Of a DNA stretch of 64,000 bases, positions 18,199-26,054 are shown in pieces (position 1 is the first letter of the stretch; every line of letters starts with the position of its first letter). The stretch is from positions 62,001 through 126,000 of the forward strand of contig NZ_LWBU01000011.1 of NCBI RefSeq assembly GCF_001646665.1. The letters run 5' to 3'. This stretch comes from Streptomyces noursei (GTDB lineage: Bacteria; Actinomycetota; Actinomycetes; Streptomycetales; Streptomycetaceae). The notes beneath the pieces are model-generated. The model had not been told where the DNA came from. It worked only from the letters and a program-made list of their open reading frames with translations, and made no database searches. Made by a program: the position numbers and the translations under genes.

Positions 18199-21100
18199 TT
18201 GCCACGTCACGCCCTGACGCGCTCCGGCGCGTCCGTCGTCCTGTCCGTCGCCCTGGCCGGCACCCTCGTGCCGCTCTTCCCGGGCGCGGCGCTCGCGGCG
18301 GACGGCCCTGCCGCCGAGGTCGTGGTGCCCGCGCCCGTCCGCTACCAGCCGCGCGCCGACACCGTGCTCGAAGCGGGCGCCGACGGCTTCCTGCACCAGC
18401 GGGAAGGCACCAGCGGCACCCTCTGGACGGAGTACGCCACCGGCGCGACCACCCCCCTGACGGCCACCGGCGACGGATACGCCGGCATGCGCGCCGCCCT
18501 CGACCCCGCGACGCCGGGCGCGCCCCGGACGGTGAGCATCACCGCGCTGGGCTCCACGGAGACCCGGAAGGTGGAGGTGCCGGAGGGCGCGAGCTGGACC
18601 GAGGGCTTCACCGCCGACTCGGTGCTGGTGGCACGGTCGGCGGCGGACGGGTCGCTCGCCTCGCTCGGTGTCGTACGGATGCGGGACGGCAAGGCGGTCG
18701 AGCAGCCGGTGACCGGCGTGCCCGGTGGCTTCCGGCTGATGCACGGCGTGGCCTATCAGCGGACGGCCAAGGGCGCGGTGGTGTTCCTGGCCACCCCCGA
18801 CGGGGCGGTCGAGAAGGAGTACCTCGTCGACTACGCCACCGCCGAGCTGCGTGAACTGCCCGACCACGGGGACGTCGATCTCGAACAGTTCGGCGACCGG
18901 CACCTGCTGGACCGGTACGGCGGCGACACCGTGCTCCACCTCCGGACCGTCCCGCGCGACGACCCGATGGCCACGCCCGTGGTGACGAAGCTGCCGTCCC
19001 CGCCGCAGGGGTACCGGGTCGACCCCGTCTGGCCGACCCTGATCGGCGACTGGATCGTCTTCGGCTGGTCCCCGGAGAGCTGGGCGACCAAGCTGCCCGG
19101 CGTCCGGCTCCAGGCGATACCCGTGGGCGGCGGCGAGGTCCGCTCCCTGCTGGCGCACTCCACCGCGGCTCCGCAGGCCGCCCCCGACGGCAGCCTGCTC
19201 GTCACGGGCGGCGCCGGCGCGACGGACTGGGCCGTGCGCCGGATCGGTCTCGACGCGGCCGGCGTACCGGTGGTCACCAAGGTCGATGACGTACCGCCCG
19301 CCACCACGACCGTCGACGGCCTCACCCTGGGCGCCGGGGCGCTGCACTACCGGGCCACGTCCGACGCGTCCCCCTACCCGGCGCTGTACGAACGCCTCCT
19401 CTCGGTCACGGGTACGCCCACGGCCGGGAACCGGATCCTGCGCCGCTCCGTCCCGGCCGCCGTCGACGCTCTCGTGCCGCTCGGCAACGGCGAGTCGGCG
19501 CACCAGACCGGCAGTGACGTCCTCGCCGCGTCGGGCGAGCACGCGGACGGGATGTACGGACGGCTGTCCGGCGGCTCCGGCCGGTACGTCGTGTCGGGCA
19601 CCGCCACCACCCAGTACGTGGGTGACCTCCAGCGGCAGTTCGGTACGCGCTCCTTCAGCGGCAGGGCCGCGTCCGCGGTGTGGGGCACCACCGTCTGGCT
19701 GTCCGACCCCGCCAAGCCCTCCACCGTCTCCTGGTACGACGTGAAGACCAAGGCCACCTCGGCCGCCCTCGCGATCGGCTCCGGCTGCACCCCCGACCGG
19801 CTCCAGGCCGTGGGCCGCTGGATCCACTGGAGCTGTGCCAAGGGCGCCAAGGCCGGTGTCTGGGACCAGAAGACCCGGCTGAGCACCCCGGTGCCTTACG
19901 GCGACACACAGCTCGGTGACGGGTTCGTGGTGCGCAAGGACGGCGCGGCCGGGAAGCTCACGCTCACCGACGTCCACACCGGCGACCCGGCGGCCGTCAG
20001 GACGACCGACTTCGCCTCCGTCCCGGTCGGCGCCGACTGGTCCGTCGACAGGTTCGGCGGCCACGTGGCGTTCACGGACGCCGAGGAACGCATCCACATC
20101 AAGCCGGTGACCGTGCCGCGCTCCCCGATCGCCGTCATCGAGGACCGCGTGGACGCCACCGTCCTGAACGTCGCGGACGGCAGGGACGGCGCGTGGCACG
20201 GCACGTGGCAGCTCTCGCGGCCCGCCGTCCGCACCAGCATGGAGATCAGGAACCGGGCCGGCGCGACCGTGGCCGCCTGGAGCTCCGGCGACCGCTCCGG
20301 GGCGCGGTTCTCGATGGCCTGGGACGGCCGAGGCGGTGCGGACCGCGCCTTCGTGCCCGCCGGCCACTACACCTGGACGCTCAGCGCCGATCCCGGCGAC
20401 GGCAGCGGCCCGCGCGCGGTGCGCACCGGGACCGTCCAGGTCGCCGACGTGCACCTGCCGTTCCGGGACTACGACCGCGACGGCATCGGCGAGCTGTTCT
20501 CACGCAGCGGCAGCGGGCTGACCGCCCACGAGCCGGTCAGGGCCGCGTCCACGACGTCGACCGGCTGGACCGGCGTCAACCACGTCGTGCCGTTCGGCGA
20601 CCTGGACAACGACGGCTGCAACGACGTCCTCACCCGCGCCACCACCGGCGACCTCTACCGCCACAGTGCCAAGTGCGGCGGAGTCGTCACCCCGACCAGC
20701 CCCAAGGCGAAGATCGGTGCGGGCTTCAACGCCTTCGACGCGCTGCTCAGCCCCGGTGACATGACCGGCGACGGCCGTCCCGACCTGCTGGCCCGCGTGC
20801 GCTCCACGGGCGACCTCTACCTGTACGCCGACAATGCGGCGGGCGGCATCGGGGGCGGCGTCAGGATCGCCGGGAAGTGGAACGGCCTCACCCTGATCGG
20901 CGCGGGCGACCTCGACGGCGACGGCCACGCCGACCTGCTCACCCGTGACGTCGGCGGCGAGCTGTGGCGTCACCGCAGCACGGGCACGGGCGCCTTCCAC
21001 CCCCGGGTCCTCGTCTTCAGCGACTGGGGAGCGGGACGCGACGCCATCATCGGGGCGGGCGACGTCGACGGTGACGGGAAGAACGACCTCGTCTCCCGCG

Positions 21101-21204
21101 ACGCCAACGGCAAACTGCTGCGCAACAGCGGCCGGGGCGACGGCACGTTCGGCCCCACGGTCCAGATCGGCTCGGGCTGGGGAGCGCGCGGCGCGCTCTA
21201 CTGA
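18199..21204 (+). CDS. Large secreted FG-GAP/VCBS repeat protein
   Basis: A 1,001-aa exported protein of unknown role. The TTG at 18199 is chosen: GGGAGGGG (18187-18194) stands just before it and the protein then opens with a clean signal peptide (SVALAGTLVPLFPGAALA). A region of roughly 600 residues looks like a beta-propeller. An Ig-like FlgD-type module follows (about 675-755, WDGRGGADRAFVPAGHYTWTL). The C-terminus has five FG-GAP repeats, each with a DxDxDG calcium loop (DYDRDG, DLDNDG, DMTGDG, DLDGDG, DVDGDG). TACGAT at 18084-18089 is a possible -10. Cell-surface binding or adhesion is a guess from the repeats. Confidence 0.9.
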   Translation: MPRHALTRSGASVVLSVALAGTLVPLFPGAALAADGPAAEVVVPAPVRYQPRADTVLEAGADGFLHQREGTSGTLWTEYATGATTPLTATGDGYAGMRAALDPATPGAPRTVSITALGSTETRKVEVPEGASWTEGFTADSVLVARSAADGSLASLGVVRMRDGKAVEQPVTGVPGGFRLMHGVAYQRTAKGAVVFLATPDGAVEKEYLVDYATAELRELPDHGDVDLEQFGDRHLLDRYGGDTVLHLRTVPRDDPMATPVVTKLPSPPQGYRVDPVWPTLIGDWIVFGWSPESWATKLPGVRLQAIPVGGGEVRSLLAHSTAAPQAAPDGSLLVTGGAGATDWAVRRIGLDAAGVPVVTKVDDVPPATTTVDGLTLGAGALHYRATSDASPYPALYERLLSVTGTPTAGNRILRRSVPAAVDALVPLGNGESAHQTGSDVLAASGEHADGMYGRLSGGSGRYVVSGTATTQYVGDLQRQFGTRSFSGRAASAVWGTTVWLSDPAKPSTVSWYDVKTKATSAALAIGSGCTPDRLQAVGRWIHWSCAKGAKAGVWDQKTRLSTPVPYGDTQLGDGFVVRKDGAAGKLTLTDVHTGDPAAVRTTDFASVPVGADWSVDRFGGHVAFTDAEERIHIKPVTVPRSPIAVIEDRVDATVLNVADGRDGAWHGTWQLSRPAVRTSMEIRNRAGATVAAWSSGDRSGARFSMAWDGRGGADRAFVPAGHYTWTLSADPGDGSGPRAVRTGTVQVADVHLPFRDYDRDGIGELFSRSGSGLTAHEPVRAASTTSTGWTGVNHVVPFGDLDNDGCNDVLTRATTGDLYRHSAKCGGVVTPTSPKAKIGAGFNAFDALLSPGDMTGDGRPDLLARVRSTGDLYLYADNAAGGIGGGVRIAGKWNGLTLIGAGDLDGDGHADLLTRDVGGELWRHRSTGTGAFHPRVLVFSDWGAGRDAIIGAGDVDGDGKNDLVSRDANGKLLRNSGRGDGTFGPTVQIGSGWGARGALY

Positions 21205-21250
21205 GCCTCACCGGGCCTCACCCGTAGGGGTGAATTCGGCATATGACACA

Positions 21251-21283
21251 GGGGTGGCCACCGGCGGGTGGCCACCCCTTTTT
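21251..21283 (+). terminator. Strong terminator after the FG-GAP gene
   Basis: GGGGTGGCCACC (21251-21262) and GGTGGCCACCCC (21267-21278) form a perfect 12-bp stem with loop GGCG, then TTTTT. This is the most canonical intrinsic terminator in the window. It differs from the chitinase terminator by one compensated base pair. Confidence 0.92.
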
Positions 21284-21363
21284 GCTGCATAACCGCAGGT
21301 CCCACCGGAAACCGGTTTTCCCGTCCCCGGATTTCGAATGACCGTATGACCAACGGTCGTTGA

Positions 21364-21444
21364 TTGCGGTGATCGCTTCGCGTGGCGCTACATTCGCGGC
21401 ACGACAAAACGAAATGCCCCCGCGATGGGCCAACATCCGGGGGC
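21364..21444 (+). promoter_or_regulatory. Candidate promoter and leader hairpin of the HTH gene
   Basis: TTGCGG (21364-21369) and TACATT (21389-21394) with 19-nt spacing make a plausible promoter. The transcript would contain a hairpin: GCCCCCG and GATG (21416-21427) pair with CATC and CGGGGGC (21434-21444), with one bulged C. No T-run follows, so a regulatory or stabilising leader structure is likelier than a terminator. Confidence 0.45.
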
Positions 21445-21469
21445 GTGACACCAGGAGCACTACCTCCCG

Positions 21470-22312
21470 ATGCGTGTTTACCGTACCGCGCCCACGCGTG
21501 CCTTCACCATCTTCAGCAACGCCCTCCTGCGCGACGCCACCATCTCGTGGTGCGCGGTGGGCCTCCTGACCTACCTCGTCAGCCTCCCCAACGGCGCCAA
21601 GGCGTCCATCCGCAAGCTCTCCGAGCAGCGCAAGGAAGGCCGCGACCGGATCGGCGCCGCCCTCCAGGAGCTGGAGGACGCCCGCTACCTCCGCCGCCTG
21701 ACGCGCCGGGACCGCAAGGGGCAACTGCGAACGGAGTACGAGGTCTTCGACACCCCGTACGATCCCGACGCCCCCGCCGAAGCCCCCGCCGGCGCCCCCG
21801 TCCCGGCCCCCACCACCGGGCCCGTCCCTGAAACGGCCGGAAACCCGGCCTCCGGTGGCCCGGACCACGGCGCTCCTGGCCCGCTCCCTCCGGGAGAAAA
21901 AACGAGGGTGAAAGAACCTCCCTCCCCGGCGGCCCAGTTGCTCACCTCACTGGGCCGGAGCGATCCACGGCTCGCCCTGGGGGCGGGCGAGGCGGAACGG
22001 CTGAGGACCCTGGTCGAGGAGTGGTGGGCGGTCGGAGCCAGTGACGCCCTGATCCGCGAGGCGCTCACCTCCGGCCTGCCCGCCCGTATCCACGCCCCCG
22101 CCGCCCTGGTGGCCGACCGCCTCCGCCGCAAGAAGCCCGCACCGCGCCCGCCGGCCCCCGTGCGCCCCGAGTGCGGCGTCTGCGGCACCCCGGTGCCCGA
22201 GGGGGCCTCCTGCGCCCGCTGCGACCCCGCCACGCCCGCCGTCGCCGGGTTCGTCGCGGCGGCACTGCGCGGCGGCGCGTCGGTCCGCCAGGTCCTGCGC
22301 CGCCGCTGCTGA
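21470..22312 (+). CDS. Helix-turn-helix protein with C-terminal zinc-ribbon-like motif
   Basis: A 280-aa protein. The N-terminal 90 residues form a winged-helix/replication-initiator-like HTH (SIRKLSEQRKEGRDRIGAAL, then a wing). The middle is a Pro/Ala-rich linker (100-140). A helical segment follows, and CGVCGTPVPEGASCARC (about 239-255) has a CxxC-CxxC zinc-ribbon layout. Related proteins are common in Streptomyces and often lie near XRE/DUF397 genes. Target unknown. The ATG at 21470 has AGGAG 12 nt upstream, longer than ideal. A 12-bp palindromic terminator follows. Confidence 0.8.
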   Translation: MRVYRTAPTRAFTIFSNALLRDATISWCAVGLLTYLVSLPNGAKASIRKLSEQRKEGRDRIGAALQELEDARYLRRLTRRDRKGQLRTEYEVFDTPYDPDAPAEAPAGAPVPAPTTGPVPETAGNPASGGPDHGAPGPLPPGEKTRVKEPPSPAAQLLTSLGRSDPRLALGAGEAERLRTLVEEWWAVGASDALIREALTSGLPARIHAPAALVADRLRRKKPAPRPPAPVRPECGVCGTPVPEGASCARCDPATPAVAGFVAAALRGGASVRQVLRRRC

Positions 22313-22317
22313 GAACT

Positions 22318-22341
22318 CCCGGCCGCCGATCGGCGGCCGGG
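22318..22341 (+). terminator. 24-bp perfect palindrome after the HTH gene
   Basis: CCCGGCCGCCGA (22318-22329) and TCGGCGGCCGGG (22330-22341) are exact inverted copies with no spacer. It begins 5 bp after the stop codon and separates the HTH gene from the toxin-antitoxin pair. Confidence 0.65.
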
Positions 22342-22395
22342 TCCATCGAAAAGAAACGGAGTGCCATGACCATCGCACTCGAACGCCCCGAGGTG

Positions 22396-22413
22396 GTATA
22401 CCGCCGGTATACT
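22396..22413 (+). promoter_or_regulatory. Toxin-antitoxin promoter with dyad operator
   Basis: GTATACC-GCC-GGTATAC (22396-22412) is a perfect 7+3+7 dyad. Its right half contains the -10 TATACT (22408-22413), which ends 6 nt before GTG 22420. This indicates a leaderless mRNA whose promoter would be covered by any protein bound to the dyad. That is the standard autoregulation layout for type II systems. Confidence 0.75.
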
Positions 22414-22419
22414 GTCACG

Positions 22420-22686
22420 GTGGCAGACACGACGATCAAGGTTGACCCCGCGGTTCGCGACCGCCTCCAGGAGCTCGCCCGGGATCGCGGTATCACCATG
22501 CGCGATCTGGTCGCTCAGCTCGCCGGTGCGACGCCGACCAAGGAAGAACTGGCGAAGCGGCGCGAGGAGACCAAGGCGTACGTCGAGGAGCACTTCCTCG
22601 GCGGGCCGTACACGGAACAGGACGCGCTGGCCGGGCGGCAGCTCTGGGACGACGTGGTGTCCGGACGCATCGGGGAGGTCCAGTGA
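22420..22686 (+). CDS. Putative type II antitoxin (ribbon-helix-helix-like)
   Basis: An 88-aa protein. The N-terminus TTIKVDPAVRDRLQELARDRGITMRDLVAQLA has the strand-helix-helix pattern of ribbon-helix-helix DNA-binding antitoxins. The charged C-terminus (KEELAKRREETKAYVEEHF) would wrap the toxin. GTG 22420 is chosen because TATACT lies 6 nt before it. ATG 22366, with ACGGAG upstream, would add 18 residues and put the promoter inside the gene. Its TGA overlaps the toxin GTG (GTGA), so the pair is coupled. Family assignment is by pattern only. Confidence 0.75.
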   Translation: MADTTIKVDPAVRDRLQELARDRGITMRDLVAQLAGATPTKEELAKRREETKAYVEEHFLGGPYTEQDALAGRQLWDDVVSGRIGEVQ

Positions 22687-23093
22687 AGCGGGACCAGTAC
22701 CCGCTGCCGCGCGCGATCGTCTTCGACGACACCGCCGTGCTGGCACTGGGCGGCGGCAACCGCATGGCTTCGCGTCTCGTCGTGGAGGCCGAGAACGACG
22801 CCACGCTGAGGATCTGCATCCCGGCCCTGTCCCTGACGGCGGCCGAAGGCGAACGAGCGGGCGTCGCGGAACACGTCGGCGCCCTGCCGTCCGTGGACAT
22901 CACCGCTCTGGATTTCGCGGGCGCGGCGGCGGTCGGCAAGCGCCTGCGCGTCCAGGGCGACGAATGGAGCAGTGCGCACGCCGTGCATCTGGCCCAGCCC
23001 TCGGTCGAATGGCCCCGGGGGCGGCCGGTCCTCAGCGCTGACCCCAAGCGCTACCGAGGGACCGGCGTACGGGTGATCGCCATCGAGCGGTAG
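22683..23093 (+). CDS. Putative PIN-like toxin
   Basis: A 136-aa protein with the layout of actinobacterial PIN-domain toxins. AIVFDDTAVLALGGGN supplies an N-terminal acidic pair after the first strand. CIPALSLTAAEGER gives the central acidic residues, and PVLSADPKRYRG forms the late strand and acid. The position that usually carries a third Asp reads AHAVHLA, so the active site is atypical. If active it would be a metal-dependent RNase. The GTG start overlaps the antitoxin stop. A degenerate or non-RNase PIN relative is an alternative. Confidence 0.65.
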   Translation: MKRDQYPLPRAIVFDDTAVLALGGGNRMASRLVVEAENDATLRICIPALSLTAAEGERAGVAEHVGALPSVDITALDFAGAAAVGKRLRVQGDEWSSAHAVHLAQPSVEWPRGRPVLSADPKRYRGTGVRVIAIER

Positions 23094-23142
23094 GCCCGAC
23101 GACGACTGTGGGGCCCGGAGCGCGCCCGGGCCCTGTGGCCGG

Positions 23143-23589
23143 CTACGGGCGTGCCTCCAGAATGTCCTTGAGGTGCTGCTCGTTCTTCGGCATTTCCTTC
23201 CTCGCGCGAGTCCGGACGACCAGCGGTACGAGCACCTTCCCGATGCCGTGCGACTCGAAGTTCAGGTCCAGCGTCACGCGCGACCGCTCGCCGTCGCCGA
23301 TCGGCTCGACCGTCCCGCGCACATGGCCCCGGACGGGGCCGTCGATCCCGTCCATGCGGAAGCTGCGCGGCGGGTCGTACTCGCTCATCTCCATGGTCAT
23401 CGGCATCCGCCGGTGGCCCACCTGCCGGGTCACCCTGACCCGGGAGCCCAAGCCGCCGGAGACGCGTCCGACCGGGCTGACCGACAGGGCGCTCTCCTGC
23501 CATTCGGGCAAGTGGGAGGTGTCGGTCATGTAGGTGAAGACGTCCTCGGGACGACGCGAGATCTCGACGCTCTGCCTGATCGCGGACAT
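23143..23589 (-). CDS. SRPBCC family (polyketide-cyclase/START-like) protein
   Basis: A 148-aa helix-grip protein. It begins SVEISRRPEDVFTYMTDTSHLPEWQ, the characteristic opening of the SRPBCC superfamily, and ends in a long helix that closes the ligand cavity. Such proteins bind hydrophobic ligands; none can be assigned. The ATG at 23589 has AAGGGGG 5 nt upstream. Longer upstream in-frame sequence is a Pro-rich shadow of the DUF397 gene. Confidence 0.88.
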   Translation of the reverse strand: MSAIRQSVEISRRPEDVFTYMTDTSHLPEWQESALSVSPVGRVSGGLGSRVRVTRQVGHRRMPMTMEMSEYDPPRSFRMDGIDGPVRGHVRGTVEPIGDGERSRVTLDLNFESHGIGKVLVPLVVRTRARKEMPKNEQHLKDILEARP

Positions 23590-23623
23590 GTCGCCCCCTT
23601 TCGGGTGATTCCTACCAGTAACC

Positions 23624-23860
23624 CTACTCGGCCCAGTCGAGGAAGGACCCCCAGGCCGCCGGGGCGACGGCGAGGACGGGCCCGCCGGGGTTCTTGGAGT
23701 CACGGACGTGGACGGTGTGGGGGCAGGCGGCCACCTCGACGCAGTTCCCGCCGCTGTCATCGCTGTACGAGGACGTGAGCCAGTCGAAGGCCACCTCGAC
23801 GCACTCGCCGCCGCCGCTGTCGCTGTAGCTGGACTTGAACCACCGCAGGGTGCTGCTCAT
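23624..23860 (-). CDS. DUF397 protein with duplicated motif
   Basis: A 78-aa protein of the DUF397 family, which accompanies XRE/DUF5753 regulators throughout Streptomyces and often acts with them. The usual protein has one W-KSSYS...CVEVA unit. Here the unit occurs twice: WFKSSYSDSGGGECVEVA (7-24) and LTSSYSDDSGGNCVEVA (28-44). A single C-terminal VRDSKNPGGPVL module follows. Its ATG overlaps the regulator stop (ATGA), so the two are co-translated. Confidence 0.9.
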   Translation of the reverse strand: MSSTLRWFKSSYSDSGGGECVEVAFDWLTSSYSDDSGGNCVEVAACPHTVHVRDSKNPGGPVLAVAPAAWGSFLDWAE

Positions 23861-24693
23861 CTCTGCTCTCCTGCCAACCGCTCGATGAGGCCCAGCGATT
23901 CACGGGTGTCGAGGGCCTGTGCTCGGATCCTCGCATACCGCTGCCCGTACGTACTGACCTTCGCACGGTCCTTGATCAACAGACTCTCGCCCTGAATCTC
24001 CAGGTACACGAGGTGGTCGTGCTCCGGTGTCTCCACCAGGGTCATGCCGCCTCGTTCGCCAGCGTGCTCCCCGCTCAGCCCGCAGTCCAGTGGCAGCACC
24101 TGAACCGTCACGTTCCGCCTCCGCGCGCACTCCGCGAGGTGCAGCAACTGTCCGCGCATGACCTCCGCGCCGCCGATCGTGCGGCGCAGCACCGACTCCT
24201 CCAGGACCAGCTCGACCAGCGCCACCGGCTCCCGCTCGAACAGCTCCCTGCGTGCCATCCTCGCCTCGACCAGCTCCTCCACCCGCCGCTCCGGCAGCGG
24301 CGGGTACCCACCGCCGATCAGCGCCCGCGCGTACGCCTCCGTCTGGAACAGCCCGTGCACCACCAGCGTGGCGTAGAGCGACAGGCTCACCGCCTTCTGC
24401 TCCAGCAGCGCGTAGTTCTTGAACTGCTCCGGATACTTGTCCAGCCGCACGTACAGCCGCGCCTGCTCGAACAGGCCGAGCCCGTCGCCCAGTACTTTCT
24501 CCAGTTGCACCAGCATCGCGTCGCTCGCCGGCTGGGCACAGGTCTCCATGGCGCTCACCGCCGCGCCCGTGAAGCCGATCTCCTTGCCGAGCTGGTCCTG
24601 TGTCCACCCTTTCCGGACGCGCATCTTGCGCGCCATGTCCGCCACGAGTCGCGTCGCCGGACCCGCCGTTTCCTTGTTCTCGGTTCGCGCCAA
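23857..24693 (-). CDS. XRE-family regulator with DUF5753
   Basis: A 278-aa regulator. The Cro/C1-type HTH (about 14-70) includes KGWTQDQLGKEIGFTGAAVSAMET. The rest is the DUF5753 effector-like domain, with YARALIGGG and TVQVLPLDCGL. These regulators pair with DUF397 proteins and influence development or antibiotic production in several streptomycetes. The TTG at 24693 is the longest sensible start, with a weak GAGGCGG upstream; Met20 is possible. Three 10-bp direct repeats upstream are probable binding sites. Confidence 0.88.
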   Translation of the reverse strand: MARTENKETAGPATRLVADMARKMRVRKGWTQDQLGKEIGFTGAAVSAMETCAQPASDAMLVQLEKVLGDGLGLFEQARLYVRLDKYPEQFKNYALLEQKAVSLSLYATLVVHGLFQTEAYARALIGGGYPPLPERRVEELVEARMARRELFEREPVALVELVLEESVLRRTIGGAEVMRGQLLHLAECARRRNVTVQVLPLDCGLSGEHAGERGGMTLVETPEHDHLVYLEIQGESLLIKDRAKVSTYGQRYARIRAQALDTRESLGLIERLAGEQR

Positions 24694-24711
24694 ATTGCGT
24701 CACCGCCTCGA

Positions 24712-24741
24712 TTCAACCGGTCTCAACCGGTCACAACCCGT
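24712..24741 (-). promoter_or_regulatory. Three helically phased 10-bp repeats upstream of the XRE gene
   Basis: On the minus strand ACGGGTTGTG, ACCGGTTGAG and ACCGGTTGAA follow one another without gaps. The 10-bp period puts each copy on the same face of the helix. They lie about 20-50 bp upstream of the regulator start and include TTGTGA/TTGAGA -35-like hexamers, so they probably are autoregulatory sites. Confidence 0.55.
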
Positions 24742-24850
24742 CCCCGCCGAATTCGACTGCTGTTGGACGCCCTTTTCCGCAGGTCAACGCGCTTTCTACG
24801 GGCTTCCGCAGTCGTGGGGAACGCTAGCCGCGACGGTCCACGATGTCCCT

Positions 24851-25285
24851 GTGAATGCGCCAAGTTGCCACACAAGAATCGACTGGATTCCGGCGTCCGG
24901 ATTCCAACTCCGCAAGGCGGGCGTCCAATTCGACGCCGTACGCGTCGACGGGGACGACGGGCGCCGTGCCGCCGACCTCCTGGAGCACATGACCGGCGGC
25001 GACCCGGGGCCCGTCGTCATCGAGGCGAACGGGCGCCGGGGTGTGTACTTCCTCCTCCCTCCGGGCGGTACGGCGGGCCGCGCCTGGCCCGCCGGCGCGA
25101 TGCCGTTCAACGCCTGCCGGGGAACGGTCAGTTATGTGCCGGTGCCCGCGCGCGGCGGGCGTACCTGGCCGCTCGCGTGGCGGTGCCCGCCGACCGCTGC
25201 CGACCGGTTCGTCCACCCGTTCCTGCTGCTCAACGTCCTGCTTGCCGTCGAGCGGGCGGCCGCTGCGCCGCCCGGGTCGCGATGA
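24851..25285 (+). CDS. Conserved protein of unknown function
   Basis: A 144-aa soluble protein that I do not recognise. It has alternating hydrophobic strands (GVQFDAVRVDG, GPVVIEANGRRGVYFLLPPG) and a C-terminal helix (HPFLLLNVLLAVERAAAA). The pattern faintly recalls the N-terminal region of some primase-polymerase proteins, which is too weak to name. GTG 24851 is the likely start, with no clear ribosome site. Its last 56 bp overlap the end of the convergent methyltransferase gene. Confidence 0.6.
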   Translation: MNAPSCHTRIDWIPASGFQLRKAGVQFDAVRVDGDDGRRAADLLEHMTGGDPGPVVIEANGRRGVYFLLPPGGTAGRAWPAGAMPFNACRGTVSYVPVPARGGRTWPLAWRCPPTAADRFVHPFLLLNVLLAVERAAAAPPGSR

Positions 25286-26054
25286 GCACCGTGGCGTACA
25301 GGTCCTCGCAGGTCACCACGTGCGGGACGAGTCCGTCGGCGGCGACGACCGCCGCGGCCGCGGACGCCTGACGCTCGCTGGTCTCGAACAGGAGGCTGCC
25401 GCCCGGTGCCAGCCAGGCGGCGGCCTCGGCGGTCACCCGGCGCAGCACGTCCAGCCCGTCCGCGCCGCCGTCGAGCGCGACGCGGGCCTCATGGACGCGC
25501 GCCTCGGCGGGCAGCAGCTCCACCTCCTCCGTGGGGACGTACGGCACGTTGGCCAGCAGTATGTCGACGCGGCCCCGCAAGCCGGCCGGGAGCGGGTCGT
25601 ACAGGTCGCCCTCGTAGACCCGCCCTCCCGCCGCCGTGACGTTCCGCCGGGCGCAGCGCACGGCCGCCGGGTCGATGTCGGACGCGTGCAGTTCGGCCCC
25701 GCCCAGGGCCGCCACGAGGGCGGCGCCGAGCGCGCCGGTGCCGCAGCAGAGGTCCACCACCACGGGCCGGGGCGGTGCGAGGCCCGCGGCCCGCGTGACG
25801 AGGAACTCGGTGCGTCGGCGCGGGACGAACACGCCTTCGTCCACGGCGACGTGCAGACCGTGGAACTCGGCCCAGCCCAGCACGTGTTCGAGGGGATGCC
25901 CGGCGACGCGGCGCTCGACCATGGCGTCGAGTTCGTCCGGCGTGCGGGCGGTGGACAGGAGCAACTCCGCCTCGTCCTCGGCGAAGACGCAGCCAGCGGC
26001 ACGCAGCCTGGTGACGGTGGTGGAGGACGGAAGAGGGGACGGTGTGGCGGACAT
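25230..26054 (-). CDS. PrmC/HemK-like protein-glutamine N5-methyltransferase
   Basis: A 274-aa SAM-dependent methyltransferase. An N-terminal helical domain (1-75, with GHPLEHVLGWAEF) precedes the Rossmann domain with VVDLCCGTGALGAAL (SAM site) and ASDIDPAAVRCARRN. Canonical PrmC has NPPY for glutamine binding; here the motif is NVPYVP. This matches a distinct actinobacterial PrmC-related family, so it is probably not the release-factor enzyme itself. The ATG at 26054 is used; no good ribosome site is seen. Confidence 0.85.
   Translation of the reverse strand: MSATPSPLPSSTTVTRLRAAGCVFAEDEAELLLSTARTPDELDAMVERRVAGHPLEHVLGWAEFHGLHVAVDEGVFVPRRRTEFLVTRAAGLAPPRPVVVDLCCGTGALGAALVAALGGAELHASDIDPAAVRCARRNVTAAGGRVYEGDLYDPLPAGLRGRVDILLANVPYVPTEEVELLPAEARVHEARVALDGGADGLDVLRRVTAEAAAWLAPGGSLLFETSERQASAAAAVVAADGLVPHVVTCEDLYATVLIATRAAQRPPARRQAGR
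25254..25273. terminator. Hairpin within the overlap of two convergent genes
   Basis: GGGCGGC (25254-25260) pairs with GCCGCCC (25267-25273) across a 6-nt loop. It lies entirely within the 56-bp stretch shared by the 3' ends of the two convergent genes, where it can terminate either transcript. Confidence 0.5.

Noticed and set aside
24419..24850. Upstream extension of the unknown gene at 24851
   Set aside because: The extra residues run antisense to the XRE gene and across its repeat array, with no family-like pattern.
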